Of a stretch of 64,000 nucleotides of DNA, positions 45,826 to 54,090 are shown piece after piece. Within the stretch, counting starts at the first letter, position 1. Each line of letters begins with the position of its first letter. The stretch comes from Neohoeflea coraliihabitans (GTDB lineage: Bacteria > Pseudomonadota > Alphaproteobacteria > Rhizobiales > Rhizobiaceae). Made by a program: the position numbers and the translations under genes. The notes under the pieces are model-generated. The model was not told the DNA's origin, ran no database searches, and saw only the letters and a list, made by a program, of their open reading frames with translations. Where the stretch lies: contig NZ_JAHWQX010000003.1 in NCBI RefSeq assembly GCF_019334345.1, positions 496,001-560,000 of the forward strand. The letters are read 5' to 3'.

Positions 45826-46650
45826 TCAGGCCCGGCGTAGGTTCATGTGCCGGTTGACGTCCTTGTAGAGCAGATAGCGGAAGCGTCCGGGACCGCCGGC
45901 GTAGCAGGCCTGCGGGCAAAAGGCCCGCAGCCACATATAGTCGCCGGCCTCGACCTCGACCCAGTCCTGATTGAGGCGGTAAACCGCCTTGCCTTCGAGG
46001 ACGTAGAGGCCGTGCTCCATCACATGCGTCTCGGCAAACGGGATCACGGCTCCCGGCTCCAGCGTGACGATGTTGACGTGCATGTCGTGGCGCAGATCGC
46101 CCGGATCGACAAAGCGCGTCGTGGCCCATTTGCCTTCCGTGCCCGGCATCGGTATGGGCGCGATGTCCCGCTCATTGGCGATCAGCACATCGGGGGTGGC
46201 AAGCCCGTCGACGGCTTCATAGAGCTTGCGGATCCAGTGAAAGACGAGGGGCTCGGTGCCGGTATTGTGCAGCGTCCATTCGGTGTGCGGCGGCAGATAG
46301 GCGTAGCCGCCCGGCTGCAACTCGCTGGCTGCGCCGTTGGCGGTCAGGGTCGCGGTGCCTTCGACCACGAAGAGGACCGCCTCGGCGCCGGGATCGGTGT
46401 CGGGTCGGTCGGAACCGCCGCCGGGCGCGACCTCCATGATATATTGCGAGAATGTTTCGGCGAATCCGCTGAGCGGGCGGGAGAGCACCCACAGCCGGGT
46501 CTGGTGCCAGAAGGGCAGCGAACTGGTGACAATGTCTCGCATCGTACCCTTCGGGATGACGGCATAGGCCTCGGTGAACACGGCCCGGTCGGTGAGAAGC
46601 TGGTCCTGGGGCGGATGTCCGCCGCGCGGCACGAAATATTCGGGTGGCAT
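45826..46650 (-). CDS. (S)-ureidoglycine aminohydrolase (bicupin)
   Basis: A 274-aa protein of two cupin domains. The first contains EAVLFVVEGTATLTANGA; the second has the metal site ETHVMEHGLYVLEGKAVYRLN and MWLRAFCPQACYAGG, matching ureidoglycine aminohydrolases, which release ammonia from (S)-ureidoglycine to give ureidoglycolate in allantoin breakdown. Ureidoglycolate is split to glyoxylate and urea. The gene lies 18 nt downstream of bhcR on the same strand, so glyoxylate production and use seem linked. Confidence 0.87.
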   Translation of the reverse strand: MPPEYFVPRGGHPPQDQLLTDRAVFTEAYAVIPKGTMRDIVTSSLPFWHQTRLWVLSRPLSGFAETFSQYIMEVAPGGGSDRPDTDPGAEAVLFVVEGTATLTANGAASELQPGGYAYLPPHTEWTLHNTGTEPLVFHWIRKLYEAVDGLATPDVLIANERDIAPIPMPGTEGKWATTRFVDPGDLRHDMHVNIVTLEPGAVIPFAETHVMEHGLYVLEGKAVYRLNQDWVEVEAGDYMWLRAFCPQACYAGGPGRFRYLLYKDVNRHMNLRRA

Positions 46651-46668
46651 TGTACGTCTTCCCCTCGT

Positions 46669-47496
46669 TCAAGATCCGGCCGGTTGCGGAAACTGGCCGC
46701 CAATGGCGTTGGTGACTTCATCAGCGGCGGCCCGCACCAGCGTCCCGTGCGCCTCGTCGCGACCACGGCTGACACGCACGGATGGGCCGGACAGCGAGAT
46801 CCCCGCAACGGCCTCGCCGAATTGGTTGAACACCGGAGCCGCGACGCAGCGCATGCCGAGCGTACGCTCCTCATCGTCGATGGCCCAGCCGCGGGCGCGC
46901 GTACGCTGCAATTCCGCGATGACGTCCCGTCCGTCCGTCAGCGTGTTCGGCGTGAAGCGCTGCAATTTGGCGCGCAGGATTGCGGCGACGCGGTCGGCGG
47001 CAAAATAGGCCATCATGGCCTTGCCGATGCCGGAGGCGTGGATCGGACCACGCGTGCCCGGCCGGAAAAAGGCCCTGATCGGTTCATGCGTTTCCACCTG
47101 GCTGACGAAGATCACATCATTTCGGTCAACGATTGCCAGGTTCGCCGTTTCGCCGGATGTCGTCATCATCTCCTGCATGATCGGGCGGCTTTGCTCGACA
47201 ATGCTCGTGCGGCCGAGAAACGTGCTGCCGATGCGAAAGGCCGCAAGACCGATGTACCAGAGCTGGCCGCTTTCGGCGAATTCGACGACACCGTGCTTCT
47301 GCAGGGTGGTGAGCATTCTGTAGGTCGTGGAGGCAGGATGTCCTGACGCTTCGGCGATTTCGGTCAGCGACATGCCGTTGCCGCGCGAGACAACCTTGAG
47401 CACCTCGATGCCGCGATCGAGAGACTGGATCAGCGTGCTTTCCGATGCGCCGTGAAAGGAGCGTGGTCTGCCGCGCGCGCGGCCGCTTTCTGCCAT
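46669..47496 (-). CDS. bhcR: IclR-family regulator of the beta-hydroxyaspartate cycle
   Basis: A 275-aa IclR protein. The winged helix covers about residues 20-85 (QSLDRGIEVLKVVSRGNGMS, ASGHPASTTYRMLTTLQKHG); the effector domain has HASGIGKAMMAY and DDEERTLGMRCVAAPVFNQFG. Divergent placement from bhcABCD is that of BhcR in Paracoccus, which responds to glyoxylate. Two like palindromes in the shared promoter are its probable binding sites. AllR-type repressors are relatives; context decides. Confidence 0.88.
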   Translation of the reverse strand: MAESGRARGRPRSFHGASESTLIQSLDRGIEVLKVVSRGNGMSLTEIAEASGHPASTTYRMLTTLQKHGVVEFAESGQLWYIGLAAFRIGSTFLGRTSIVEQSRPIMQEMMTTSGETANLAIVDRNDVIFVSQVETHEPIRAFFRPGTRGPIHASGIGKAMMAYFAADRVAAILRAKLQRFTPNTLTDGRDVIAELQRTRARGWAIDDEERTLGMRCVAAPVFNQFGEAVAGISLSGPSVRVSRGRDEAHGTLVRAAADEVTNAIGGQFPQPAGS

Positions 47497-47552
47497 TGTC
47501 CGTGCCTCGATCTGTCTTACCCAGCTTTAAAACGGTTGGCGCGAAACAGCAA

Positions 47553-47567
47553 CGAAAAAGTTTTTCA
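47553..47567. promoter_or_regulatory. Candidate BhcR operator 1
   Basis: CGAAAAAGTTTTTCA with GAAAAA-G-TTTTTC symmetric core, 56 nt from the bhcR start. It matches the second site at 13 of 15 positions. Confidence 0.6.
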
Positions 47568-47627
47568 TTATTTTACATTCGATTATTTGAAGTGAAAACA
47601 GTCAGATGGACGCGACGTATTAGAAAA

Positions 47628-47642
47628 TGAAAAAGTATTTCA
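47628..47642. promoter_or_regulatory. Candidate BhcR operator 2
   Basis: TGAAAAAGTATTTCA, arms TGAAA and TTTCA, 74 nt upstream of the bhcA start and 75 bp from site 1 (about seven helical turns). Confidence 0.6.
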
Positions 47643-47716
47643 AAAAAATTGCGGATTTCTGCGCGGGCTCCTAGGGTGGTGGGGAAGACGGCACCATCAG
47701 GATCGGCAGCTTTCCC

Positions 47717-48916
47717 ATGTCCACGCAAAATCCAATCTTCATTCCGGGTCCGACGAACATTCCCGAGGAGCTGCGGCGCGCCATCGACTTTCCGTCGATC
47801 GATCATCGCTCAGCGCTGTTTGCGGAGATGTTCCAGCCTCTCGCGGCTGGCCTGCGCCGGGTCCTGAAATCCGAAGATGCGCAGATCGCGGTGTTTCCCG
47901 CCACCGGGACCGGCGCCTGGGAGGCCACGGTCACCAATCTGCTGTCACCCGGAGACCGGGTTCTGGCCTCGCGTTACGGGATGTTCTCGCATCGCTGGAT
48001 CGACCTGTGCCGGCGGCATGGCCTTCAAGTTGAGGTCATCGAGGCTGCTTGGGGCGAGGGCGCCGCGGTGCAGGACATGGAGCAGGCGCTGGCGGCGGAC
48101 CGGGAGCATCAGATTCGTGCCGTCCTGGTCTGCCATAATGAGACGGCGACCGGCGTGCGCACCGATATCGCGGCCGTGCGGCGGGCGATCGACGCGGCGG
48201 GTCACCCGGCCATGCTGTTTGTCGATGGCGTGTCGTCGATCGCCTCGATGGATTTCCGGATGGACGAGTGGGGCGTCGATGCGGCGATCGCCGGTTCGCA
48301 GAAAGGCTTCATGCTGCCGGCGGGGCTGGCCATCATCGCCCTGAGCGCCAAGGCGGAAGCGGCCCTGCAGACCGCGCGCGGCGCCCGGTGCTTTTTCGAC
48401 ATTCGCGACATGCTGAAGAGCAATGCGAATGGCGGCTTTCCCTACACGCCTCCGGTCAATCTCATCCGCGGACTCAGCGTCTCGATCGAGATGCTGGAAC
48501 GCGAAGGGCTTGAGAACGTCTTCGCGCGTCACGCTCGAATTGCCGAAGGCGTGCGCAAGGCCGTCGCAGCCTGGGGGCTGTCGCTGTGCGCCAGGCATCC
48601 GTCGCTGTATTCCGACACGGTCAGCGCCATTGTCGTTCCGGCCGGCTTCGACGCGACGCGGATCGTCACGCATGCGGCGCGCACCTATGGCGTGGCGTTC
48701 GGTGTCGGTCTTGGCGAGGTGGCCGGCAAGGTCTTCCGCATCGGGCACCTCGGGTCGCTGACCGATGTGATGATGCTCTCGGGGCTTGCGGCCGCCGAAA
48801 TGGTCATGGCGGATCTGCGGCTGCCGGTCGAAATGGGGTCGGGTGTCGCGGCCGCACAGGATTACTACAGGGCAACGGCGGGGTCCGCCGGCTCCAGCGT
48901 GACTGCGGCAGCGTGA
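47717..48916 (+). CDS. bhcA: L-aspartate-glyoxylate aminotransferase
   Basis: Class V aminotransferase of 399 aa that transfers the amino group of aspartate to glyoxylate, giving oxaloacetate and glycine. It starts MSTQNPIFIPGPTNIPEELR and has the PLP lysine at Lys196 (AGSQKGFMLPAGL) and substrate arginine in FRIGHLGS near 340. Serine-glyoxylate aminotransferases are similar in sequence, but the four-gene order here is diagnostic. It is the first gene of the cycle operon. Confidence 0.92.
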   Translation: MSTQNPIFIPGPTNIPEELRRAIDFPSIDHRSALFAEMFQPLAAGLRRVLKSEDAQIAVFPATGTGAWEATVTNLLSPGDRVLASRYGMFSHRWIDLCRRHGLQVEVIEAAWGEGAAVQDMEQALAADREHQIRAVLVCHNETATGVRTDIAAVRRAIDAAGHPAMLFVDGVSSIASMDFRMDEWGVDAAIAGSQKGFMLPAGLAIIALSAKAEAALQTARGARCFFDIRDMLKSNANGGFPYTPPVNLIRGLSVSIEMLEREGLENVFARHARIAEGVRKAVAAWGLSLCARHPSLYSDTVSAIVVPAGFDATRIVTHAARTYGVAFGVGLGEVAGKVFRIGHLGSLTDVMMLSGLAAAEMVMADLRLPVEMGSGVAAAQDYYRATAGSAGSSVTAAA

Positions 48917-48929
48917 AGGGGGGCATGGC

Positions 48930-49910
48930 ATGATCATCCCGAATTTCGACGATGTGCGCGCCGCGCATGCGCGTATTGGTCCGTATATCCATCACACCCC
49001 GATCCTGACGAGCAGCTATCTTGACTCGCTGTCCGGCGCGAAACTGTTCTTCAAATGCGAAAACCTGCAGAAAGCCGGCGCCTTCAAGGTGCGCGGCGCC
49101 TGCAACGCGGTATTCGGGCTGAGCGACAATGACGCGAAAGCCGGGGTTGCGACGCATTCCTCGGGCAATCACGCCTTGTCGCTGTCCTATGCCGCCGGAC
49201 GGCGCGGCATCCCGGTGACCGTGGTGATGCCCCACACGGCGCCGGACGCCAAGAAGGCCGCCGTCCGGGGCTATGGCGGGCGTATCGTCGAATGTGAACC
49301 GAGTACATCGTCGCGCGAAGCCGTGTTTGCCCGCGTTGTGGCGGAAACGGGGGCTGAATTCGTGCATCCCTACAATGATCACCGCGTCATCGCCGGGCAG
49401 GCGACCTGTGCGAAGGAGCTGATCGAGGAGATCGGCGCGCTCGATGCGGTGATCGCGCCGATCGGCGGCGGCGGCATGATCTCGGGGTGCTGCCTGACGC
49501 TTTCAACGCTTGCGCCGCATGTGAAGATCTATGCGGGAGAGCCTGAAAATGCCGATGATGCGCATCGCTCGCTGAAGGCCGGGCATATCATTGCCGATGA
49601 TGCCCCGCAGACGGTCGCCGACGGTCTGAAGGTGCCGCTGAAGGATCTCACCTGGCACTTCGTCTCCCGGCATGTCGAGGACATTCTGACGGTCTCCGAG
49701 GAGGAGATCATCGCCGCCATGCGCCTGGCGTGGCAGCGCCTGAAGATTGTCCTCGAGGCTTCCAGCGCCGTGGCGCTCGCGGCCGTGCTGAAACACAGGG
49801 AGACCTTCGCGGATCAGAAGGTCGGCATCATCGTGACGGGTGGAAACGTCGATCTGGACAAGCTGCCCTGGCTTGCCGGGTGCAACAACCAACGGAGTGT
49901 CGGGACATGA
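48930..49910 (+). CDS. bhcB: erythro-beta-hydroxyaspartate dehydratase
   Basis: A 326-aa fold-type II PLP enzyme of the threonine dehydratase/serine racemase group. PLP lysine Lys53 is in KAGAFKVRGA; ATHSSGNHALSLSYAA and the phosphate-binding GGGGMISGC are present. It converts beta-hydroxyaspartate to iminosuccinate. Without context it could be called threonine dehydratase; the bhc order settles it. It overlaps bhcC by 4 nt (ATGA). Confidence 0.92.
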   Translation: MIIPNFDDVRAAHARIGPYIHHTPILTSSYLDSLSGAKLFFKCENLQKAGAFKVRGACNAVFGLSDNDAKAGVATHSSGNHALSLSYAAGRRGIPVTVVMPHTAPDAKKAAVRGYGGRIVECEPSTSSREAVFARVVAETGAEFVHPYNDHRVIAGQATCAKELIEEIGALDAVIAPIGGGGMISGCCLTLSTLAPHVKIYAGEPENADDAHRSLKAGHIIADDAPQTVADGLKVPLKDLTWHFVSRHVEDILTVSEEEIIAAMRLAWQRLKIVLEASSAVALAAVLKHRETFADQKVGIIVTGGNVDLDKLPWLAGCNNQRSVGT

Positions 49911-51061
49911 ATGCAATCAGCGGAGCGATCGAGCCCATTGTCGGATTGAACGTGCCTGCCGCGGTCGGCATGCGGCTTGAGGACGTGCACACGCCGGCCT
50001 TGATCATCGATCTCGATACCTTCGAGCGCAATATCAAACGCATGCGGGCCCTGGCCGAGAAAATGGGTGTTCGTCACCGGGCGCACGCGAAGACGCACAA
50101 ATCAGCCGACATCGCGCACATCCAGATGCAGCTCGGCCGGGCGGTCGGGGTGTGCTGCCAGAAGGTTTCGGAAGCCGAAGCGATTGTTGATGGCGGGATT
50201 TCCGACGTGCTGGTGTCCAATCAGGTCGTCGATGAAAAGAAGATCGACCGGCTGGCGCAACTGGCCGGCCGGGCGAGGATCCTGGTCTGCGTCGATGACA
50301 GCGGCAATATCGATGATCTGTCGAAAGCTGCCGTCGCGCACGGAACGATGGTCGAATGCCTTGTCGAGATCGACTGCGGCGCGGGCCGGTGCGGCGTGCA
50401 ATGGGGCGAGCCGGTGCTGGAACTGGCGCGCAAGATCGATAAGGCCCCGGGCCTGAAGTTCAGCGGATTGCAGTCCTATCAGGGGGCTGCGCAGCATGTG
50501 CACAATTTCGACGAGCGCAAAGCCAAGATCGACAGTGCCATCGAGCAGGTGCGCGTCACCATCCGCATGCTGAACGAGGCCGGACTTGACTGCGACATCG
50601 TCGGCGGTGCCGGAACCGGAAGCTATTATTTCGAGGGCACGTCCGGCGTCTACAACGAGTTGCAGTGCGGCTCCTACATCTTCATGGATGCCGATTACCA
50701 GCGGGTCCTCGATGCGGATGGAGCGTTCATCCACGAATTCGAGAACAGCCTGTTCATCTGGACCTCGGTGATGTCCAAGACCAAGACCGACAAGGCGATC
50801 TGCGATGCCGGGCTGAAGGCGCAGAGCGTCGATTCCGGTCTGCCGACCATCTTTGGACGCGACGACGTTTCCTATGTGAAATGTTCGGATGAGCACGGCG
50901 TGATCGCCGATCCGGACAATGTTCTCAGACTCAACGAGAAACTGAAGCTGGTGCCGGGTCACTGCGATCCGACATGCAATGTCCATGACTGGTATGTCGG
51001 GATCCGCAACGGCAGGGTCGAGTGTCTCTGGCCGGTCACCGCCCGCGGCCTGGCATATTGA
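49907..51061 (+). CDS. bhcC: beta-Hydroxyaspartate aldolase
   Basis: A 384-aa D-threonine aldolase-type fold III PLP enzyme joining glycine and glyoxylate to form erythro-beta-hydroxyaspartate. The PLP lysine is Lys62 in RAHAKTHKS; the C-terminal metal site VPGHCDPTCNVHDWY has the His and Asp/Cys ligands of this family. The long antisense and alternate frames over it are shadows. It starts inside the bhcB stop. Confidence 0.92.
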   Translation: MNAISGAIEPIVGLNVPAAVGMRLEDVHTPALIIDLDTFERNIKRMRALAEKMGVRHRAHAKTHKSADIAHIQMQLGRAVGVCCQKVSEAEAIVDGGISDVLVSNQVVDEKKIDRLAQLAGRARILVCVDDSGNIDDLSKAAVAHGTMVECLVEIDCGAGRCGVQWGEPVLELARKIDKAPGLKFSGLQSYQGAAQHVHNFDERKAKIDSAIEQVRVTIRMLNEAGLDCDIVGGAGTGSYYFEGTSGVYNELQCGSYIFMDADYQRVLDADGAFIHEFENSLFIWTSVMSKTKTDKAICDAGLKAQSVDSGLPTIFGRDDVSYVKCSDEHGVIADPDNVLRLNEKLKLVPGHCDPTCNVHDWYVGIRNGRVECLWPVTARGLAY

Positions 51062-51069
51062 GGCGCGCC

Positions 51070-52035
51070 ATGCTGATCTTGAATGAAGAGACCTGCCGCC
51101 GTCTGCTGGGAATTGATGCGGCTGCCGCGGCCGTCGAAGAGGTGTTTGCAGCCATGGCGCGCGGCGAGGCCACGAACTTTCCGGTGGTGCGCGAGGATCT
51201 GGGTCACGCCGGCGCCCTGTTCGGTTTCAAATCCGGTTTTGACAAGGCGGGGCTGACACTCGGTGTGAAAGTCGGTGGTTACTGGCCGGACAATGAAAAG
51301 CGCAACCTGACCAATCATCAGTCGACGGTGTGTCTGTTTGACCCCGACAGCGGTCAGCTCATCGCCCTGGTCGCGGGCAATTATCTCACGGCGTTGCGTA
51401 CGGCGGCCGCCTCGGCGGTGTCGATCAGATATCTGGCGCGCGAGGATGCCGAGGTGCTGGGAATGATTGGCGCCGGTTTCCAATCGCCCTTTCAGCTGCG
51501 TGCGGCGGTCCGCCAGCGGCGTTTCAAGAAGCTCGTCGCCTGGAACCCGCATCCCGAGATGCTCTCGCGGCTGGCCGAAGCTGCCGCTGAAATCGATCTG
51601 CCATTCGAGGCGGTCGAGCTCGACGCCCTGGGGGCGGCGGCAGATGTCATCATCACCATCACCTCGAGTTTCGCACCGCTTCTGAAAAAGGCCGACGTCA
51701 AGCCGGGAACACACATTGCGTGCATGGGCACCGACACGAGGGGGAAACAGGAGGTGGCGGCGGAATTGCTGGCCGCAGCGGCGGTGTTCACCGATGAAGT
51801 GAGCCAGGCCGTGGCGATCGGAGAAAGTCAGCACGCGATCCAGCAGGGGCTGATCAGCGAAGATTGGCTTGTGCCGCTCGGCGCGGTGATCAATGCCGAC
51901 CATGCGGGGCGGAGCGATGCCGCGCAGATCACGCTGTTTGATGGGACCGGCGTGGCGCTGCAGGACCTAGCGGTTGCAGGGGCGGTGGTGCGGCGCGCGT
52001 GCAGCGAAGGAGCGGGGGTGACCGTCGAGACCTAG
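51070..52035 (+). CDS. bhcD: Iminosuccinate reductase
   Basis: A 321-aa member of the ornithine cyclodeaminase/mu-crystallin family: NAD-binding GMIGAGFQSPFQLRAAVR near residue 136, GKVAGYW-type LGVKVGGYWPDN near 65 and the conserved HQSTVCLFD. It reduces iminosuccinate to L-aspartate with NADH, closing the cycle. ATG 51070 is 8 nt after the bhcC stop. Confidence 0.92.
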   Translation: MLILNEETCRRLLGIDAAAAAVEEVFAAMARGEATNFPVVREDLGHAGALFGFKSGFDKAGLTLGVKVGGYWPDNEKRNLTNHQSTVCLFDPDSGQLIALVAGNYLTALRTAAASAVSIRYLAREDAEVLGMIGAGFQSPFQLRAAVRQRRFKKLVAWNPHPEMLSRLAEAAAEIDLPFEAVELDALGAAADVIITITSSFAPLLKKADVKPGTHIACMGTDTRGKQEVAAELLAAAAVFTDEVSQAVAIGESQHAIQQGLISEDWLVPLGAVINADHAGRSDAAQITLFDGTGVALQDLAVAGAVVRRACSEGAGVTVET

Positions 52036-52050
52036 CGCATGTGATCAATC

Positions 52051-52085
52051 TTGCCCTTTTGGACATCGGAGTTGCCTTTTGGACA
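52051..52085 (+). repeat. Short direct repeat before the NUDIX-like gene
   Basis: TTGCCCTTTTGGACA (52051-52065) and TTGCCTTTTGGACA (52072-52085), 21 bp apart, two helical turns. The second copy covers the proposed TTG start of the next gene. Confidence 0.55.
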
Positions 52086-52561
52086 CGTCATTCAGCCATA
52101 AGCGCGTTGCGCCTCTGCACCCGGTAACCGGCATCGGCAGCGTTTCGCCGCAGCAGGTCGATCTGACAAGCCGGGCTCTTGTCTCCGATGCGAACGGATG
52201 TGTGCTTCTGGTGCGCGAGAGTGGCGCGGCAGGTTGCGCGTGGCGCCTGCCTGGCGGGCGCGTGCATGCGGGGGAAAGCTGTACGAAGGCGGTGGTGCGC
52301 TGTCTGCATGATGAGCTTGGCGTGCTGATATGGCCCGTTTCGGTGCTGCTTTTGTCGGAAGGTCCGGCGGATGCGCGCGGGAACAACCCGGTCAGCGTTG
52401 TCTATTGCGCCAGGCTGATGGCGGGCGCGCTGCCCGTGGCAAGGGCTGGTGAAATCACTGCGGCGCGATGGTTTTCGACCATCCGGCTGCCGCACAATAT
52501 CGCTGGCGAGGCAATCCGCGCCCTCGCCAGTGATCAGGCCGCGCCGTTGACGGCGTGGTGA
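52079..52561 (+). CDS. NUDIX-fold protein with degenerate NUDIX box
   Basis: A 160-aa protein. Residues about 29-150 have the NUDIX order: SRALVSDANGCVLLVRES, WRLPGGRVHAGESCTKAVVR, and a C-terminal EITAARWFS. The box reads GGRVHAGE then RCLHDELG instead of REUXEEXG, so one metal-binding Glu is Cys and another Asp. It may be inactive or have altered metal use. The start is uncertain: TTG 52079 is the first codon of the frame and no ATG with a ribosome site is obvious. Confidence 0.65.
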   Translation: MDTSFSHKRVAPLHPVTGIGSVSPQQVDLTSRALVSDANGCVLLVRESGAAGCAWRLPGGRVHAGESCTKAVVRCLHDELGVLIWPVSVLLLSEGPADARGNNPVSVVYCARLMAGALPVARAGEITAARWFSTIRLPHNIAGEAIRALASDQAAPLTAW

Positions 52562-52578
52562 GGGGCGGGGTGGTTGAC

Positions 52579-52603
52579 GGGGGAAGCTCGGTGAGCTTCC
52601 CCC
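52579..52603. terminator. Bidirectional terminator-like hairpin
   Basis: Perfect 11-bp arms GGGGGAAGCTC (52579-52589) and GAGCTTCCCCC (52593-52603) with loop GGT, between convergent NUDIX and MFS genes. No clear T-run. Confidence 0.6.
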
Positions 52604-52697
52604 CGATGCCTTCCAGGGGCCTTGCCAATGTTTTTCCCGGCGCATTGCTGGTGCCAGCAAGAGCGAAAGTGGCGCGGTCGCGCCGTCGCCTTTCTCG

Positions 52698-54005
52698 CTA
52701 ATCGGCGCTCTGCACCTCGTCGAGACGGCTGGCGACCCAAACGGCCATCGCGGCCATCAGAGCGAAAATCACCAGCACCGTGCCGATGCCGAACCACTGG
52801 GCCAGGAAACCGAAACTGCCCCCGGCAAGGAGTACCAGTCCCACCACCGAGTTGCTCAGTGCGGTGTAGGTGGCCCGGCTGTCGAGATCAGCCATGTCGA
52901 CAATGTGCACCGAGCGGCCCAGTCGCACCCCCTGATGCGCAATCAGGACCACGAAGAGAAGAACCGGCAACGGCAGCACCGCGAAAACGCCCCCCTGCGG
53001 TGTCAGCGCCGCGACGGCGGCGAGGGCATTGGCAATGGCCGCCAAGCCAGCCGCCATCATCAGGACCCGCCGGCTCGAGCGGTCGGCAAAGCGGCCCCAG
53101 ACATAGGAACTCGCCAGGCTCGCCGCGGCCGCCGCCATCATGAACGGCCCGAGGGTGCCGAGACCACCGGGCTGGCTGTCACCGCTCAGGGCGATATAGA
53201 AAGGTGGCGCGAGTGCGGTCGAGAGCAGCAGGCTGCGGGCGAGAATGAAGCGGCGCAACTGCGCATCACGGCGCAGAAAGCGCAACTGCGCAAATACTGC
53301 GGAGAGGCCATTGATGCCTCCCTCCGTGGCGCCGGGATATTCCTCGATTTTCGCAAAGACCAATGCGGCAAGAAGCCAGAGCGAGGCGCCGAGAATGACG
53401 ATCATGGCCACCACCGGGACCGTGAGCGGAACCAGGCCGGACGCATATCCGAGCGCCAGCAGCAACACGCCGGCGGCGGCGACCGTTCCGGCAATCCCGC
53501 TGACCGAACCGCGACGCCCCTTGTCGACCGTCTTGGCAAGAACGTCCTTGTGGCTGATCGAGCACACGCTGCGGCCAAGGGCGAAAACGGCGATCAGGCC
53601 AATCGCCGCGAGCCCGGCGGTCGCACCGGAGAGGGTGAGGGCGACAAGGCCGAAAGCCGCGATGGCGCAGCCCTGCACGATGCAGCCGGCGATATAGGCC
53701 GTCTTGCGGATGCGCATCAGCCGGATATGCGCCGAGAGCAGCAATTGCGGCAACAAGGCGAGCGATTCGCGTATCGGCACCAGGAGGCCGATGGCCCAGG
53801 TCGGCGCGCCGATGGCATCAAGCAGCCAGGCGAGGACGAGCTTGGTGTCGGCCAGTCCCTCGCCGAGCTTGGTGAGACTGAGGGAGAGGACCTGCAACCG
53901 GTGATTTCGCGGCTGTTCCCGGCACGCCGAATCGGGCAGGTCGCGGCAGACCTGGGCCATCTCGTCGTCGGCGAACAGCCGCTTCAGTGTTGCCGGCGCG
54001 GTCAT
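52698..54005 (-). CDS. Major facilitator superfamily transporter
   Basis: A 435-aa protein with about 12 helices, preceded by a 40-residue soluble N-terminus. The segment LSLSLTKLGEGLADTKLVLAWLL opens the first helix, and RSVCSISHKDVLAKTVDKGRRG is the cytoplasmic loop motif. Substrate unknown. It lies 85 nt downstream of the hybrid kinase gene on the same strand, so the two may share a transcript. A good ribosome site is not evident, so the start is uncertain. Confidence 0.8.
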   Translation of the reverse strand: MTAPATLKRLFADDEMAQVCRDLPDSACREQPRNHRLQVLSLSLTKLGEGLADTKLVLAWLLDAIGAPTWAIGLLVPIRESLALLPQLLLSAHIRLMRIRKTAYIAGCIVQGCAIAAFGLVALTLSGATAGLAAIGLIAVFALGRSVCSISHKDVLAKTVDKGRRGSVSGIAGTVAAAGVLLLALGYASGLVPLTVPVVAMIVILGASLWLLAALVFAKIEEYPGATEGGINGLSAVFAQLRFLRRDAQLRRFILARSLLLSTALAPPFYIALSGDSQPGGLGTLGPFMMAAAAASLASSYVWGRFADRSSRRVLMMAAGLAAIANALAAVAALTPQGGVFAVLPLPVLLFVVLIAHQGVRLGRSVHIVDMADLDSRATYTALSNSVVGLVLLAGGSFGFLAQWFGIGTVLVIFALMAAMAVWVASRLDEVQSAD

Positions 54006-54090
54006 CGGCAGGGCGGCGAAAAGCGCGTGCCTGTCGGCGCCGGCCAGGCGCGTGCGATCCGGCCGGGCGGGCAGCGGACATCAGCTGCCT

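Noticed and set aside
45847-47346. 499-aa ORF on the plus strand
   Set aside because: Antisense to the ureidoglycine aminohydrolase and bhcR genes; no motif.
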